Part shown: piece by piece, positions 41,527 to 48,992 of the stretch
Layout of the letters: each line of letters starts with the position of its first letter
Position numbering within the stretch: the stretch's first letter is position 1
Assembly: GCA_035948315.1 (NCBI GenBank)
Contig: DASZJG010000049.1
Location: 62,001-126,000 of the forward strand
DNA: 64,000 nucleotides
Reading direction: 5' to 3'
Source of the DNA: CAJCJE01 sp035948315
Lineage (GTDB): Bacteria > Actinomycetota > Actinomycetes > Mycobacteriales > Pseudonocardiaceae
Notes under the pieces: generated by a model
Database searches by the model: none
Told to the model about the DNA's origin: nothing
The model's input: the letters and a program-made list of their open reading frames with translations, nothing else
Position numbers and translations under genes: made by a program

Positions 41527-42795
41527 TCAGCCGAACAGCTGCTTGAGCTGCGTCTTGACCGTGCCCACCGCGGTCTGCAACGGACTGGTCGGGTCGCCGC
41601 CGTTCTTCGCGATCGTGGTCAGCGCGTCGGAGAGCGCCGTGTTCATCGCGTCCGTCCACACCGGACCGCCGACGAGGTGGCTCGACTCCTGCACGTAGCG
41701 CGCCGCGTCCGCGGCCGGACCGGACTGGAGGTTCGTGGCCTTCGGGATCAGCGATTTGCGCGACGGGATGTGGAAGCCGAACGCGGTGTCGAACTGCAAC
41801 TGGTCGGCGGTCTGGTCGATCCACAGCCACTTGATGAACGCCTTGGCCTCGTCGACCTGCTTGCTCTTCGCGTTGATCATCGAGCCGAACGCGCCGACCG
41901 GCACGGACACCGCGCCCGAGTTGTCGAACTTCGGGAAGGGCAGCACGCCGAAGTCGTCGCCGAACTTCTGCTTGATCGTGGGCACGTTCCACAGCCCGGT
42001 CCACTGCATCGCGGTCAGTTCCTGGGTGAACGCGCTCGGGTCCGACCAGTCGGCGGGCGCGCCGAGCAGCAGGCTGCCGTTGCTGTTCAGGGTGTGCAGC
42101 GTGGCCATCGCGGTCGCCGCGCGCGGGTCGTCGAAGCCGGGCGAGTAGTTGCCGCTCGCGTCCTCGTGCAGGTAGTCAAGGCCGACCGACCAGAGCAGCG
42201 GCCCGGCCAGCACACCCACCCCACCGTCGTTGCCGACGAACAGGCCCTTCACGCCGCCCTTGGTCAGCTTCTGCGCCGCGTCCACCAGCTCGGCGACCGT
42301 GGTCGGCGGCTGCACGCCCGCCTGTCGCAGCAGGCTCTTGCGGTAGAACAGCACCTGCGTGTCCACCGCCTGCGGAATCCCGTACACCTTCCCGGCCACG
42401 GTGTGCCCGGCCAGCACCGAGGGCGTGAAGTCGTCCTTGACCGGCCCGATGATGTCGTCCAGCGCGACCACCTGGTTGGCCCGCACCCAGTCGATCTTGA
42501 CCTGCGACTCGAACACGTCCGGCACCGGGCTGTTCTCCAGCGCGGTGGTGATCAGCGAGGTGTAGTCGCCGATCTTCCAGCCGACCTGCACCTTCGCCGC
42601 GGTGTAGGCAGCGGCATAGCGCTGCACGGCCTGCTCGACGCCGTCCTCACCGTACTGGTGATACCACTGCTGGAGCGTTGCCGACGACGAGCCGCTGCCG
42701 GAACCGCCTCGGCCGGTGTTCGAACCGCAGGCCGCGACCGCCAACCCGGCCGCTGCCAACCCCAGGAACCCACGGCGAGTGTGTTGCGTGGACAC
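41527..42795 (-). CDS. ABC transporter substrate-binding lipoprotein
   Basis: A CUT1-type solute-binding protein of 422 residues. The N terminus MSTQHTRRGFLGLAAAGL has twin arginines and leads to the lipobox AVAAC (Cys23), so it is probably a Tat-exported lipoprotein. A short Gly/Ser linker follows, then two alpha/beta lobes with YGIPQAVDTQVLFYRKSLL (about 139-157) and the SGA-type signature AFGSMINAKSKQVDEAKAFI (about 302-321) typical of sugar-binding proteins. The GTG start at 42795 follows GGGAGG. It heads the operon with the two permease genes. The ligand is unknown. Confidence 0.92.
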   Translation of the reverse strand: MSTQHTRRGFLGLAAAGLAVAACGSNTGRGGSGSGSSSATLQQWYHQYGEDGVEQAVQRYAAAYTAAKVQVGWKIGDYTSLITTALENSPVPDVFESQVKIDWVRANQVVALDDIIGPVKDDFTPSVLAGHTVAGKVYGIPQAVDTQVLFYRKSLLRQAGVQPPTTVAELVDAAQKLTKGGVKGLFVGNDGGVGVLAGPLLWSVGLDYLHEDASGNYSPGFDDPRAATAMATLHTLNSNGSLLLGAPADWSDPSAFTQELTAMQWTGLWNVPTIKQKFGDDFGVLPFPKFDNSGAVSVPVGAFGSMINAKSKQVDEAKAFIKWLWIDQTADQLQFDTAFGFHIPSRKSLIPKATNLQSGPAADAARYVQESSHLVGGPVWTDAMNTALSDALTTIAKNGGDPTSPLQTAVGTVKTQLKQLFG

Positions 42796-42864
42796 AGCGA
42801 TCAGCCTCCCAGTTTCGCGTGCTTTGCGTCATCGTGGTGTATCACGGCAATCCTGCCGATGCGG

Positions 42865-42899
42865 ACGTGCGCGTTCCCGAATAGCGGGAACGCGCACGT
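42865..42899 (-). terminator. perfect hairpin after the acyl-CoA ligase gene
   Basis: Fifteen-base perfect arms, ACGTGCGCGTTCCCG and its complement, with loop AATAG. It starts 25 bases past the stop of the minus-strand gene at 42924 and about 70 bases upstream of the ABC importer start, insulating the two operons. Confidence 0.8.
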
Positions 42900-42923
42900 G
42901 TGTCCTATCCGGATCGCGCGACG

Positions 42924-44555
42924 CTACGCCTTGACGATGCGCTCCACTCTGAGCTGGCCATCGGCGTGCTGGCCGCGCAGGCGCTTCTTGTCGTACTTGC
43001 CGACGCTGGTCTTGGGCACCTCCTGGATGAACGTCCAGTTCTCCGGCAGCTGCCAGTGCGCGACGCGGTCGACCAGGAACTGGCGCAGCTCCTCGGCGGT
43101 GACCTCGTGACCCTCCTTGACCACCACCGCGACCAGCGGCCGCTCGTCCCACTTCTCGTCCGGCACCCCGATCACCGCGGCCTCCGCGACCCCGGGATGC
43201 GCCATGACGTGGTTCTCCAGCTCGACCGAGGAGATCCACTCGCCACCGGACTTGATCACGTCCTTGGCCCGGTCGGTCAGCCGCAGGTAGCCGTCGTGGC
43301 TGATCGCGCCCACGTCACCGGTGCGCAGCCAGCCGTCGCGGAACTTCTCCTTGTCGTCGACGCCGTAGTAGGCGCCGGCCACCCACGGCCCGCTGACCTC
43401 CAGTTCGCCGACGCTCTCGTTGTCCCAGGGCAGTTCCTCGTCGTCGTCGTTCATCAGCCGCGCGCTCACCGCGGCCGGGAACCTGCCCTGGGTGAACCGA
43501 TAGGCCCAGGACTCCTCGCCGGTCGTCGTCCCGGGCGGACGCGCCACACTGCCCAGCGGCGAGGTCTCCGTCATGCCCCAGGCATGCAGGATGTGCACCC
43601 CGTACTTGTCCTGGAACGTGCGCATCAGCGAGGGCGGGCAGGCCGACCCGCCGACCACCACGTTGTCCAGCGGCGCCAGATCCTGCGGATGCGCCTCCAG
43701 ATAGCCGAGCAGGCCCTGCCAGATCGTCGGCACCGCGCCCGCGAACGTCGGCCTCTCCGCCGCGATGATCTTCGCGATCGGTTCGGGCTGGAGGAACCGG
43801 TCCGGCATGATCAACGAAGCGCCGATCATCATGGCCGCGTAGGGCAGGCCCCAGGACATCGCGTGGAACTGCGGCACGATCACCAGGCCACGGTCGGCCT
43901 GGGTCAGCGCCATCGAGTCGGTCATGCACACCTGCATCGAGTGCAGCCAGATCGACCGGTGCGAGTACGCGACGCCCTTGGGATTGCCGGTCGTGCCCGA
44001 GGTGTAGCACATGGCCGCAGCTTGGCGCTCGTCAACGGCGGGCCAGGCGAACTCGGGCGGCTGGCCGGCCAACAGCTCGTCGTAGGCGTGCACGGTGACC
44101 CCGTCCGGCGCGGTGATCACGGCCGGGTCGCCGCCCACCACGATCACGTGCCGCACGGTGGAGAACGTCGGCAGCAGCGGGTTGAACAGCGGGGCCAGGC
44201 TGGCGTCCACCAGCACGACCTGGTCTTCCGCGTGGTTGGCGATGTAGGTGACCTGTTCGGGGAACAGCCGGATGTTCAGCGTGTGCAGCACGGCGCCCAT
44301 CGACGGCACCGCCATGTAGGCCACGTAGTGCTCGTTGTTGTTCCACATGAACGTGCCGACCCGCTGGTCGCCGGTGATGCCGAGGCCACGCAGCGCGTGT
44401 GCCAGTTGGGCGGCCTGCTTGCCCAGATCCGCATAACTCAGCCTGCGGGCGGACTCGCCGGTCCACGTCGACACCTGGGCCTGGCCGTGCACGGTGGACC
44501 CGTACCGGAGCAGCGTGGCAATGGACAGCTGCCCGTCCTGCATGGTGCTCAACAT
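42924..44555 (-). CDS. acyl-CoA ligase (FadD-type AMP-binding enzyme)
   Basis: A 543-residue adenylate-forming enzyme that activates a fatty acid with ATP and CoA. The core motifs are YTSGTTGNPKGVAYSH (AMP-binding P-loop, about 178-193), the HAWGMTETSPLG segment (about 328-339), DGWLRTGDVGAISHDGYLRL (hinge region, about 409-428) and the C-terminal lysine in PKTSVGKYDKKRLR (about 516-529). Length and the LPQFHAMSWGLPY-like segment (IVPQFHAMSWGLPY, about 230) fit the medium/long-chain FadD group. The ATG is at 44555. It is divergent from a small kinase gene and ends in a strong hairpin. Chain length is not determined. Confidence 0.93.
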   Translation of the reverse strand: MLSTMQDGQLSIATLLRYGSTVHGQAQVSTWTGESARRLSYADLGKQAAQLAHALRGLGITGDQRVGTFMWNNNEHYVAYMAVPSMGAVLHTLNIRLFPEQVTYIANHAEDQVVLVDASLAPLFNPLLPTFSTVRHVIVVGGDPAVITAPDGVTVHAYDELLAGQPPEFAWPAVDERQAAAMCYTSGTTGNPKGVAYSHRSIWLHSMQVCMTDSMALTQADRGLVIVPQFHAMSWGLPYAAMMIGASLIMPDRFLQPEPIAKIIAAERPTFAGAVPTIWQGLLGYLEAHPQDLAPLDNVVVGGSACPPSLMRTFQDKYGVHILHAWGMTETSPLGSVARPPGTTTGEESWAYRFTQGRFPAAVSARLMNDDDEELPWDNESVGELEVSGPWVAGAYYGVDDKEKFRDGWLRTGDVGAISHDGYLRLTDRAKDVIKSGGEWISSVELENHVMAHPGVAEAAVIGVPDEKWDERPLVAVVVKEGHEVTAEELRQFLVDRVAHWQLPENWTFIQEVPKTSVGKYDKKRLRGQHADGQLRVERIVKA

Positions 44556-44646
44556 CGCGATCTCCGACTCCTTCGTCTGGCCCCGCTCGCGGTTACCGAC
44601 TAGTTAAGCCGTTGTCCGGCCAATTCGCGAGATACGCTGACCACTT

Positions 44647-45144
44647 GTGCGAAAAGTCGTGGTCGTCGGTTGCGCTGGGGCCGGAAAGTCGACGTTCGCC
44701 CGGACCCTCGGCGTCCGGCTCGGCCTCCCGGTCACCCATGTGGATCGGCTGTTCTGGAAGCCCGGCTGGCAGGCCACCGAGACCTCGCAATGGCGTGCGA
44801 TCCAACGCGAACTGGTCGCAGGCGACGCCTGGCTGCTGGACGGCAACTACGGCGGCACGCTCGACATCCGGTTCGCCGCCGCGGACACCGTGATATTCCT
44901 GGACTTTCCGCGCTGGCGCTGCCTGGCCAGGGTCTTGCGCCGGACCATCGCCAGCCGGGGCCGGGACACCCAGGCACCCGGCTGCCCGGACAAGGTGGAC
45001 GCGGAATTCCTGCGCTGGATCTGGAACTTCCGCACCGACAGCAGGCCGGAAGTGCTCAGCGCCATGGCCGAACACGGCAAACACGCCGAACACGTCATTC
45101 TCGGCTCGCCCCGCGACGTGCGCGCCTACCTGGCGAGGTGCTAG
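44647..45144 (+). CDS. small P-loop kinase (FlaR/adenylate-kinase-like)
   Basis: A 165-residue nucleotide-binding protein. The start VVVVGCAGAGKSTFARTLG carries Walker A (GCAGAGKST, about 8-16), LPVTHVDRLFWKPGW is the acceptor-binding strand typical of the topology-modulation/FlaR group, and DTVIFLDFPRWRCLARVLRR and IRWIWNF-like helices follow. The C-terminal stretch HVILGSPRDVRAYLARC closes the fold. The GTG start at 44647 is used. It is divergent from the acyl-CoA ligase gene and convergent with the EspG-like gene (9-base gap). Substrate unknown; similar proteins are called adenylate kinase or DNA topology modulation kinase. Confidence 0.87.
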   Translation: MRKVVVVGCAGAGKSTFARTLGVRLGLPVTHVDRLFWKPGWQATETSQWRAIQRELVAGDAWLLDGNYGGTLDIRFAAADTVIFLDFPRWRCLARVLRRTIASRGRDTQAPGCPDKVDAEFLRWIWNFRTDSRPEVLSAMAEHGKHAEHVILGSPRDVRAYLARC

Positions 45145-45153
45145 TCAGTCGTC

Positions 45154-45972
45154 TCAGTCGTCGATGCGCGAGCGCATCTCGTGCAACTTGCTGATCAACA
45201 GCGACCGACTGGCCGGCGCGGCCACCATCCACCGCTCGCCCGGCTGGTCACCGGAGAGCTGGGTGATCCAGCGACCCTGCTCGGTGTCCATGTACACCAA
45301 CGGATGCGGACACCGCCGCCGCTCGCCGCTGCGCGCCCGCGCCGCCGCGTACAGCTCGCCGCCGCCGCTGCGCGACAGTTCCAGCACCGTGAACAGGTCG
45401 CGCGCGTCCTCCGCCATGGACTGGCGCGGGAAGATGTTGAACGCCTCCGCCGGCAGTTGCGGCGCCTCGCCCGGCGCGCCGGCACCGCGCCGCGCGCGCA
45501 ACTGGCGCATCTCGCGCTCCGGCAGGTTCACCGAACGGCCACGACCGGCCGGCACGTTCGGCATCTTGTCCACAAGGGCCTCGGCCAGACCCTCCGAACT
45601 GCACGGTCCGATGGTGACCTGGTCGCCGTCGCGCACCACCAGCACGCCGTCCTGACCGACCGACGCGGCCAGCACCGCGAGGTTGCTCTCGGCGCGTTCC
45701 TCGGTCGGCCGCAGCCCGATCCAGCCGAAGTACTCCACGTTCGGCCGCGCCACGATCTGCAGCGTCTCCCGGAAGTCGGGGGACAGGTCGCGGCCCATCA
45801 GCACGCCGTTCATGGCCATGTCGTCGCCGGCCCGCTGGAGCGCCTGTCGCTCGCCCTCTTCGTCCAACCAGTACACCGTGTCGACGAGGACGTTGTGCGG
45901 CTCACCGAGATTCTCCCTGCGCCACACCGTGGTGAGCGTGTCAAGGGCCAAGGTGACCGGGTTGTACAGCAC
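45154..45972 (-). CDS. EspG-like chaperone of the ESX/type VII type
   Basis: A 272-residue cytosolic protein of the EspG family, chaperones that bind PE-PPE heterodimers and hand them to the ESX secretion machine. It begins LYNPVTLALDTLTTVWRREN, the family start, and has the alternating strand-helix pattern with VEYFGWIGL (about 78), DQVTIGPCSSEGLAEAL (about 117-133) and PHPLVYMDTEQGRWI (about 218). I chose the GTG at 45972, preceded by GGGGTGG, since EspG proteins start close to this motif; starts at 46014 would lie inside a 40-base palindrome. It is the last gene of a PE-PPE-EspG trio. No ESX membrane genes are in the window. Confidence 0.82.
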   Translation of the reverse strand: MLYNPVTLALDTLTTVWRRENLGEPHNVLVDTVYWLDEEGERQALQRAGDDMAMNGVLMGRDLSPDFRETLQIVARPNVEYFGWIGLRPTEERAESNLAVLAASVGQDGVLVVRDGDQVTIGPCSSEGLAEALVDKMPNVPAGRGRSVNLPEREMRQLRARRGAGAPGEAPQLPAEAFNIFPRQSMAEDARDLFTVLELSRSGGGELYAAARARSGERRRCPHPLVYMDTEQGRWITQLSGDQPGERWMVAAPASRSLLISKLHEMRSRIDD

Positions 45973-45990
45973 GGAAATCCACCCCTGCTC

Positions 45991-46030
45991 ATGATGCTGG
46001 CCGCGGGTGATCACCCGCGGCCAGCATCAT
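45991..46030. terminator. 40-base perfect palindrome between the PPE-like and EspG-like genes
   Basis: The 20-base half ATGATGCTGGCCGCGGGTGA is followed directly by its exact complement, with no loop. It begins 25 bases past the PPE-like stop and ends 19 bases before the EspG-like start on the minus strand. It would form a very stable hairpin in the transcript between the two genes. Confidence 0.8.
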
Positions 46031-46055
46031 ATTGCGTGTTCTCGCTGCGTACCCG

Positions 46056-47354
46056 TCATTCCCCGATGACCGGCGGTGCGGTCATCTCGTCCGTGCCGAA
46101 CAGCGCGTCCGGATCGGCCTCCTGCAGGTACTGCGCCGACTTGTGCTCCTGGTCCTCTTCCCGACGGCCACCGGCGCCACCCATGCCGGGCATGCCGCCC
46201 TCCTCGCCGGGCGCGCCTGCCGGGCCGAGCCCGCCGCCACCGCCGAGCATCGACTCCTCGGCGGCCTGCGAGGCCATGCCGACGCCGCTGCGCGAGCTGT
46301 TGGTCGCGTCCGAGGGACCGGAGCCGAGCCCGGAACCGGTACCGCTGCCGGGGCGCAGGCTGTTCATCGCGTTCTGCGCGCTGTTGCCGCCGACGGTGCC
46401 ATCCGGACCGAAGCCGCCTTGGCCACCGGTCGGGTTGAGGTTGCCGGAGAAGTTCGGGTTGTGGAGCTTCTCTTCTTCGTTCTGGGTGCTGTTCGAACCG
46501 TTCGGGCCGAGCCCGATTTCCGGCGGGTACTCGTCGGTGACCGTCGGGGTCGGCGTCGGCGTCCAGTCACTGATGCCGGTCCGGAGGTTCGTCTCGTTCG
46601 GGCCACCCGGCAGCTGCCAGCCGCCGTTGCCGGTCGGCGGCACGTCGATCGTGCCGTTCGGCGCGCCGGACAGCGAGTCCTCCGGGCTGCCGCCGAGGGT
46701 GCCGCTCGCGCCCGGTGGCTGACGCAGCTTGGCCAGCGCCGCCTGGCGCTCCGCCTCGGTCCCACCCGCGATCACGCCCAGCGAGTTCATCGCGGCGTAG
46801 CCACCGCTGCTGCCGGTCGAGCTGGGCGCCACCACCGTGATCGTCGCGTTGCTCAACGGGATCTGGCCGTAGCTCTGCGGCATCTGGTCGGCGGTGAGCG
46901 TGCTGGTCTGCGCGTAGTTCTGATACACCTGCACATTGTGCTGCGACGAGGACGCGTACTGGTTGATCTGGTTGTCCAGCGGACCGGAGTCGCCGAACGC
47001 GGCCAGCACCTCGTTCATGGTGTTGTTCGGCATCTGCGACGGCACGTTGTTCAGGCTGTTGCGGGCCGTGGTGAACGCGTCCGCCTGGCTGCTCAGCACG
47101 TTCTGGTGCGTGGCCAGCGAGTTCGTGGCGTCCTGCGCCGCGTTGGCCAGCGGGACCGCGCCGGACATGGCGGCCTGCGACGCCTCGCCCTCCCAGGCGC
47201 CCGACATCTTGCTGTTCAGCTGGATGATCTGGTTGTTCAGGTCATCCTGGGTGCTCATCTGGGTAGCCGCGCCATCGGTCGCGTGGTACATGCCGGTCGT
47301 GCCGGGACCGGAGTGGAACATCTCATAGATCTGCGTGGCCGAGTAGCTGCCCAT
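46056..47354 (-). CDS. PPE-like protein
   Basis: A 432-residue protein with a PPE-like helical N-terminal domain. The first 160 residues are long helices with the W-x-G signature GAWEGEASQAAM (Trp54), the tip motif by which PPE and WXG100 proteins pair with partners. From about 195 on it is a low-complexity, Gly/Pro/Asn/Ser-rich tail (SPEDSLSGAPNGTIDVPPTG, GPGGNETNL-type units, GLGSGPSDATNSS) that ends in DADALFG-like acidic residues. The ATG follows AAGGGGG. The upstream gene encodes a PE-like protein, the downstream one an EspG-like chaperone, so it is probably the secreted partner. ESX genes are not in the window. Confidence 0.82.
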   Translation of the reverse strand: MGSYSATQIYEMFHSGPGTTGMYHATDGAATQMSTQDDLNNQIIQLNSKMSGAWEGEASQAAMSGAVPLANAAQDATNSLATHQNVLSSQADAFTTARNSLNNVPSQMPNNTMNEVLAAFGDSGPLDNQINQYASSSQHNVQVYQNYAQTSTLTADQMPQSYGQIPLSNATITVVAPSSTGSSGGYAAMNSLGVIAGGTEAERQAALAKLRQPPGASGTLGGSPEDSLSGAPNGTIDVPPTGNGGWQLPGGPNETNLRTGISDWTPTPTPTVTDEYPPEIGLGPNGSNSTQNEEEKLHNPNFSGNLNPTGGQGGFGPDGTVGGNSAQNAMNSLRPGSGTGSGLGSGPSDATNSSRSGVGMASQAAEESMLGGGGGLGPAGAPGEEGGMPGMGGAGGRREEDQEHKSAQYLQEADPDALFGTDEMTAPPVIGE

Positions 47355-47413
47355 CGAGATCCCCCTTAACAGTGGTGCGGGCCGGCGAGAAGTGAGAAGT
47401 CGTTACGGGGAGA

Positions 47414-47854
47414 TCAGAAGCCGGTGTTGACGCTGCGCATCGACTGCGAGCCGCCCTCTTCGGCGTTGTGGTAGTTGGTCAGCGCGGTCTGCAGCGCGGT
47501 GATGTACTGGTCGGAGTAGGCCAGCATGGCGGCCAGGTGATCCTGGTATGCCTGCCCGGAATTGCTCGCCGCGCTCGCCGCGGTCTGGCTCGCGGTGTCG
47601 GTCGCGGGGGACTGCACGTCGGTCATGGTGTGCACCTGGGACTGTGCCTGCTGCAGGCTCGTGTGCAGCTGCTGCCACTGCCCGAGCACCGATTCGATCT
47701 CGGCCGGGGTGAACGTGTAGCCGCCACCGCCACCCGCCGCCGGTTGCTGCACGTGCAGACCGTTGTTGGACTCGGTGATCAGCTCCTCGACCACCTCGAA
47801 AATGCCAGCCAAACCACCCGCAGCGAAAAGGGCGTCGTTGTTCGAAATCGCCAT
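47414..47854 (-). CDS. PE-like small secreted protein
   Basis: A 146-residue protein. Residues 1-30 (MAISNNDALFAAGG, LAGIFEVVEELITES) form a helix; a GGGGG hinge follows, then about residues 47-120 form two helices (YTFTPAEIESVLGQWQQLHT, AYQDHLAAMLAYSDQYITAL). The FTPAEIESVLGQW segment is the conserved start of PE-like domains in non-mycobacterial actinomycetes. The tail is Ser/Asn-rich. The ATG at 47854 follows GGAGGG. Together with the PPE-like and EspG-like genes downstream it makes a typical substrate trio; the PE and PPE products probably pair. Confidence 0.8.
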   Translation of the reverse strand: MAISNNDALFAAGGLAGIFEVVEELITESNNGLHVQQPAAGGGGGYTFTPAEIESVLGQWQQLHTSLQQAQSQVHTMTDVQSPATDTASQTAASAASNSGQAYQDHLAAMLAYSDQYITALQTALTNYHNAEEGGSQSMRSVNTGF

Positions 47855-48056
47855 CGCCGGTTTCCCTCCGTCTTTGCCGGTCCACGCACCATCGTCAAGC
47901 AGGGCCACTCCCCATCGTGGCTGGTGCGCCGCGAATAGGGTAGCGCGCCGCCCTCTCACTGTGGGGTGAGACGGCGGCATTCGACTCCCGGTTCCCCGTC
48001 CTGTCCAGCGACTTTCGTCTGATTCGATAAACAATCACGATCTGGTCGCGACATGA

Positions 48057-48094
48057 TTACGGACCGTGCCCGATCCCCACGGCACGGTCCGTAA
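48057..48094 (-). terminator. perfect hairpin after the PEP-mutase-family gene
   Basis: Fourteen-base perfect arms, TTACGGACCGTGCC and its complement, around a ten-base loop, sixteen bases past the stop of the minus-strand gene at 48111. Confidence 0.8.
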
Positions 48095-48110
48095 CCGATC
48101 CTGGCCGCCG

Positions 48111-48920
48111 CTACCGGCTCTGCCCCTCCGCCAGCTTCGTCAGCTGATCGGTGAGCCAGGCCTGGGTGGCGCGCCACAGCCCGGTGCCCAGCGAGACGCG
48201 CGCGACACCGAGATCGCCAAGATTCGTCGGGTTCAGCCCGTCGCGCAAGTAAGCGATGTTCACCGGGCGTCGGTCCACTCCGGCCACGAACCCCTCGATC
48301 GTGTCGGGTTGGCGCGCCAGGATCGGGTAGACGCAGTCCGCGCCCGCCTCCAGGTAGGCCGCGGCCCTGCGCAGCGCCGCGCCGAGCAGCGCCCGCTCGT
48401 CCGGCTTGCCGCTGGTCGCGTACGCCTGCAGGAACACGTCGATCCGCGCGTTGAGCACCAGGTGCACGCCGGCATCGGTGGCCGCCGCCCGCACGTCCCT
48501 GAGCCACGCCACCTGCTCGGCGATCTCCACCAGTCGCCCGGTGCGGTGGTCGGTGTCCTCCAGGTTGCAGCCGACCGCGCCGGTCGCCAGCAGCCGGTCC
48601 ACGAACCGCTGAGCCGGCAACTGGTAGCCGGACTCGGCGTCCACGGTCACCGGCACCGACACCGACGAGGCGATCCGCGCCGCTGCCGCGAACATCTCCT
48701 CGGCCGGCGCGCCCTCGTGGTCGGCGTAGCCCAGCGACTCGGCCACCGCGCCGCTGCTGGTGGCAACCGCGTTGAAGCCGGCCGTCTCGGCCAGCCACGC
48801 GGACGCCGCATCCCAGATGTTCGCCAGCACCACCGGGTCACCCGGCCGGTGCAGTTCGCGGAGTCGGGCCGCCTGCGCGTCCAGCGCGTCGGCCGAGCGC
48901 ATCCGCAGGTCCCCGGTCAT
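48111..48920 (-). CDS. isocitrate lyase/PEP mutase family protein
   Basis: A 269-residue TIM-barrel enzyme of the PEP-mutase/isocitrate-lyase superfamily. The motifs are VVLANIWDAASAWLAE (about 30-45), GFNAVATSSGAVAESLGYAD, the Mg-binding VTVDAESGYQLP (about 92-103) and VGCNLEDTDHRTGRL (about 117-131), then LVLNARIDVFLQ (about 154-165). The lyase KKCGH loop is absent, so isocitrate lyase itself is excluded. Members include carboxyvinyl-carboxyphosphonate mutases, oxaloacetate decarboxylases and 2-methylisocitrate lyases; which one this is cannot be told. The ATG at 48920 follows AAAGG. It is divergent from a MocR regulator and ends in a perfect hairpin. Confidence 0.87.
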   Translation of the reverse strand: MTGDLRMRSADALDAQAARLRELHRPGDPVVLANIWDAASAWLAETAGFNAVATSSGAVAESLGYADHEGAPAEEMFAAAARIASSVSVPVTVDAESGYQLPAQRFVDRLLATGAVGCNLEDTDHRTGRLVEIAEQVAWLRDVRAAATDAGVHLVLNARIDVFLQAYATSGKPDERALLGAALRRAAAYLEAGADCVYPILARQPDTIEGFVAGVDRRPVNIAYLRDGLNPTNLGDLGVARVSLGTGLWRATQAWLTDQLTKLAEGQSR

Positions 48921-48922
48921 GC

Positions 48923-48965
48923 CACTGCCTTTCTCTTCGTCGTCATGACTCGACTGTAGGCAGTG
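48923..48965. promoter_or_regulatory. inverted repeat in the divergent region of the MocR gene
   Basis: CACTGCCT (48923-48930) and AGGCAGTG (48958-48965) are a perfect inverted repeat 27 bases apart, between the PEP-mutase-family start and the MocR start. TGGTCCA also occurs twice (48981-48987 and 49005-49011) as a direct repeat. MocR-type regulators often bind repeats of this kind. Confidence 0.35.
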
Positions 48966-48992
48966 ACTGGCTCACAAGTATGGTCCAATCTC

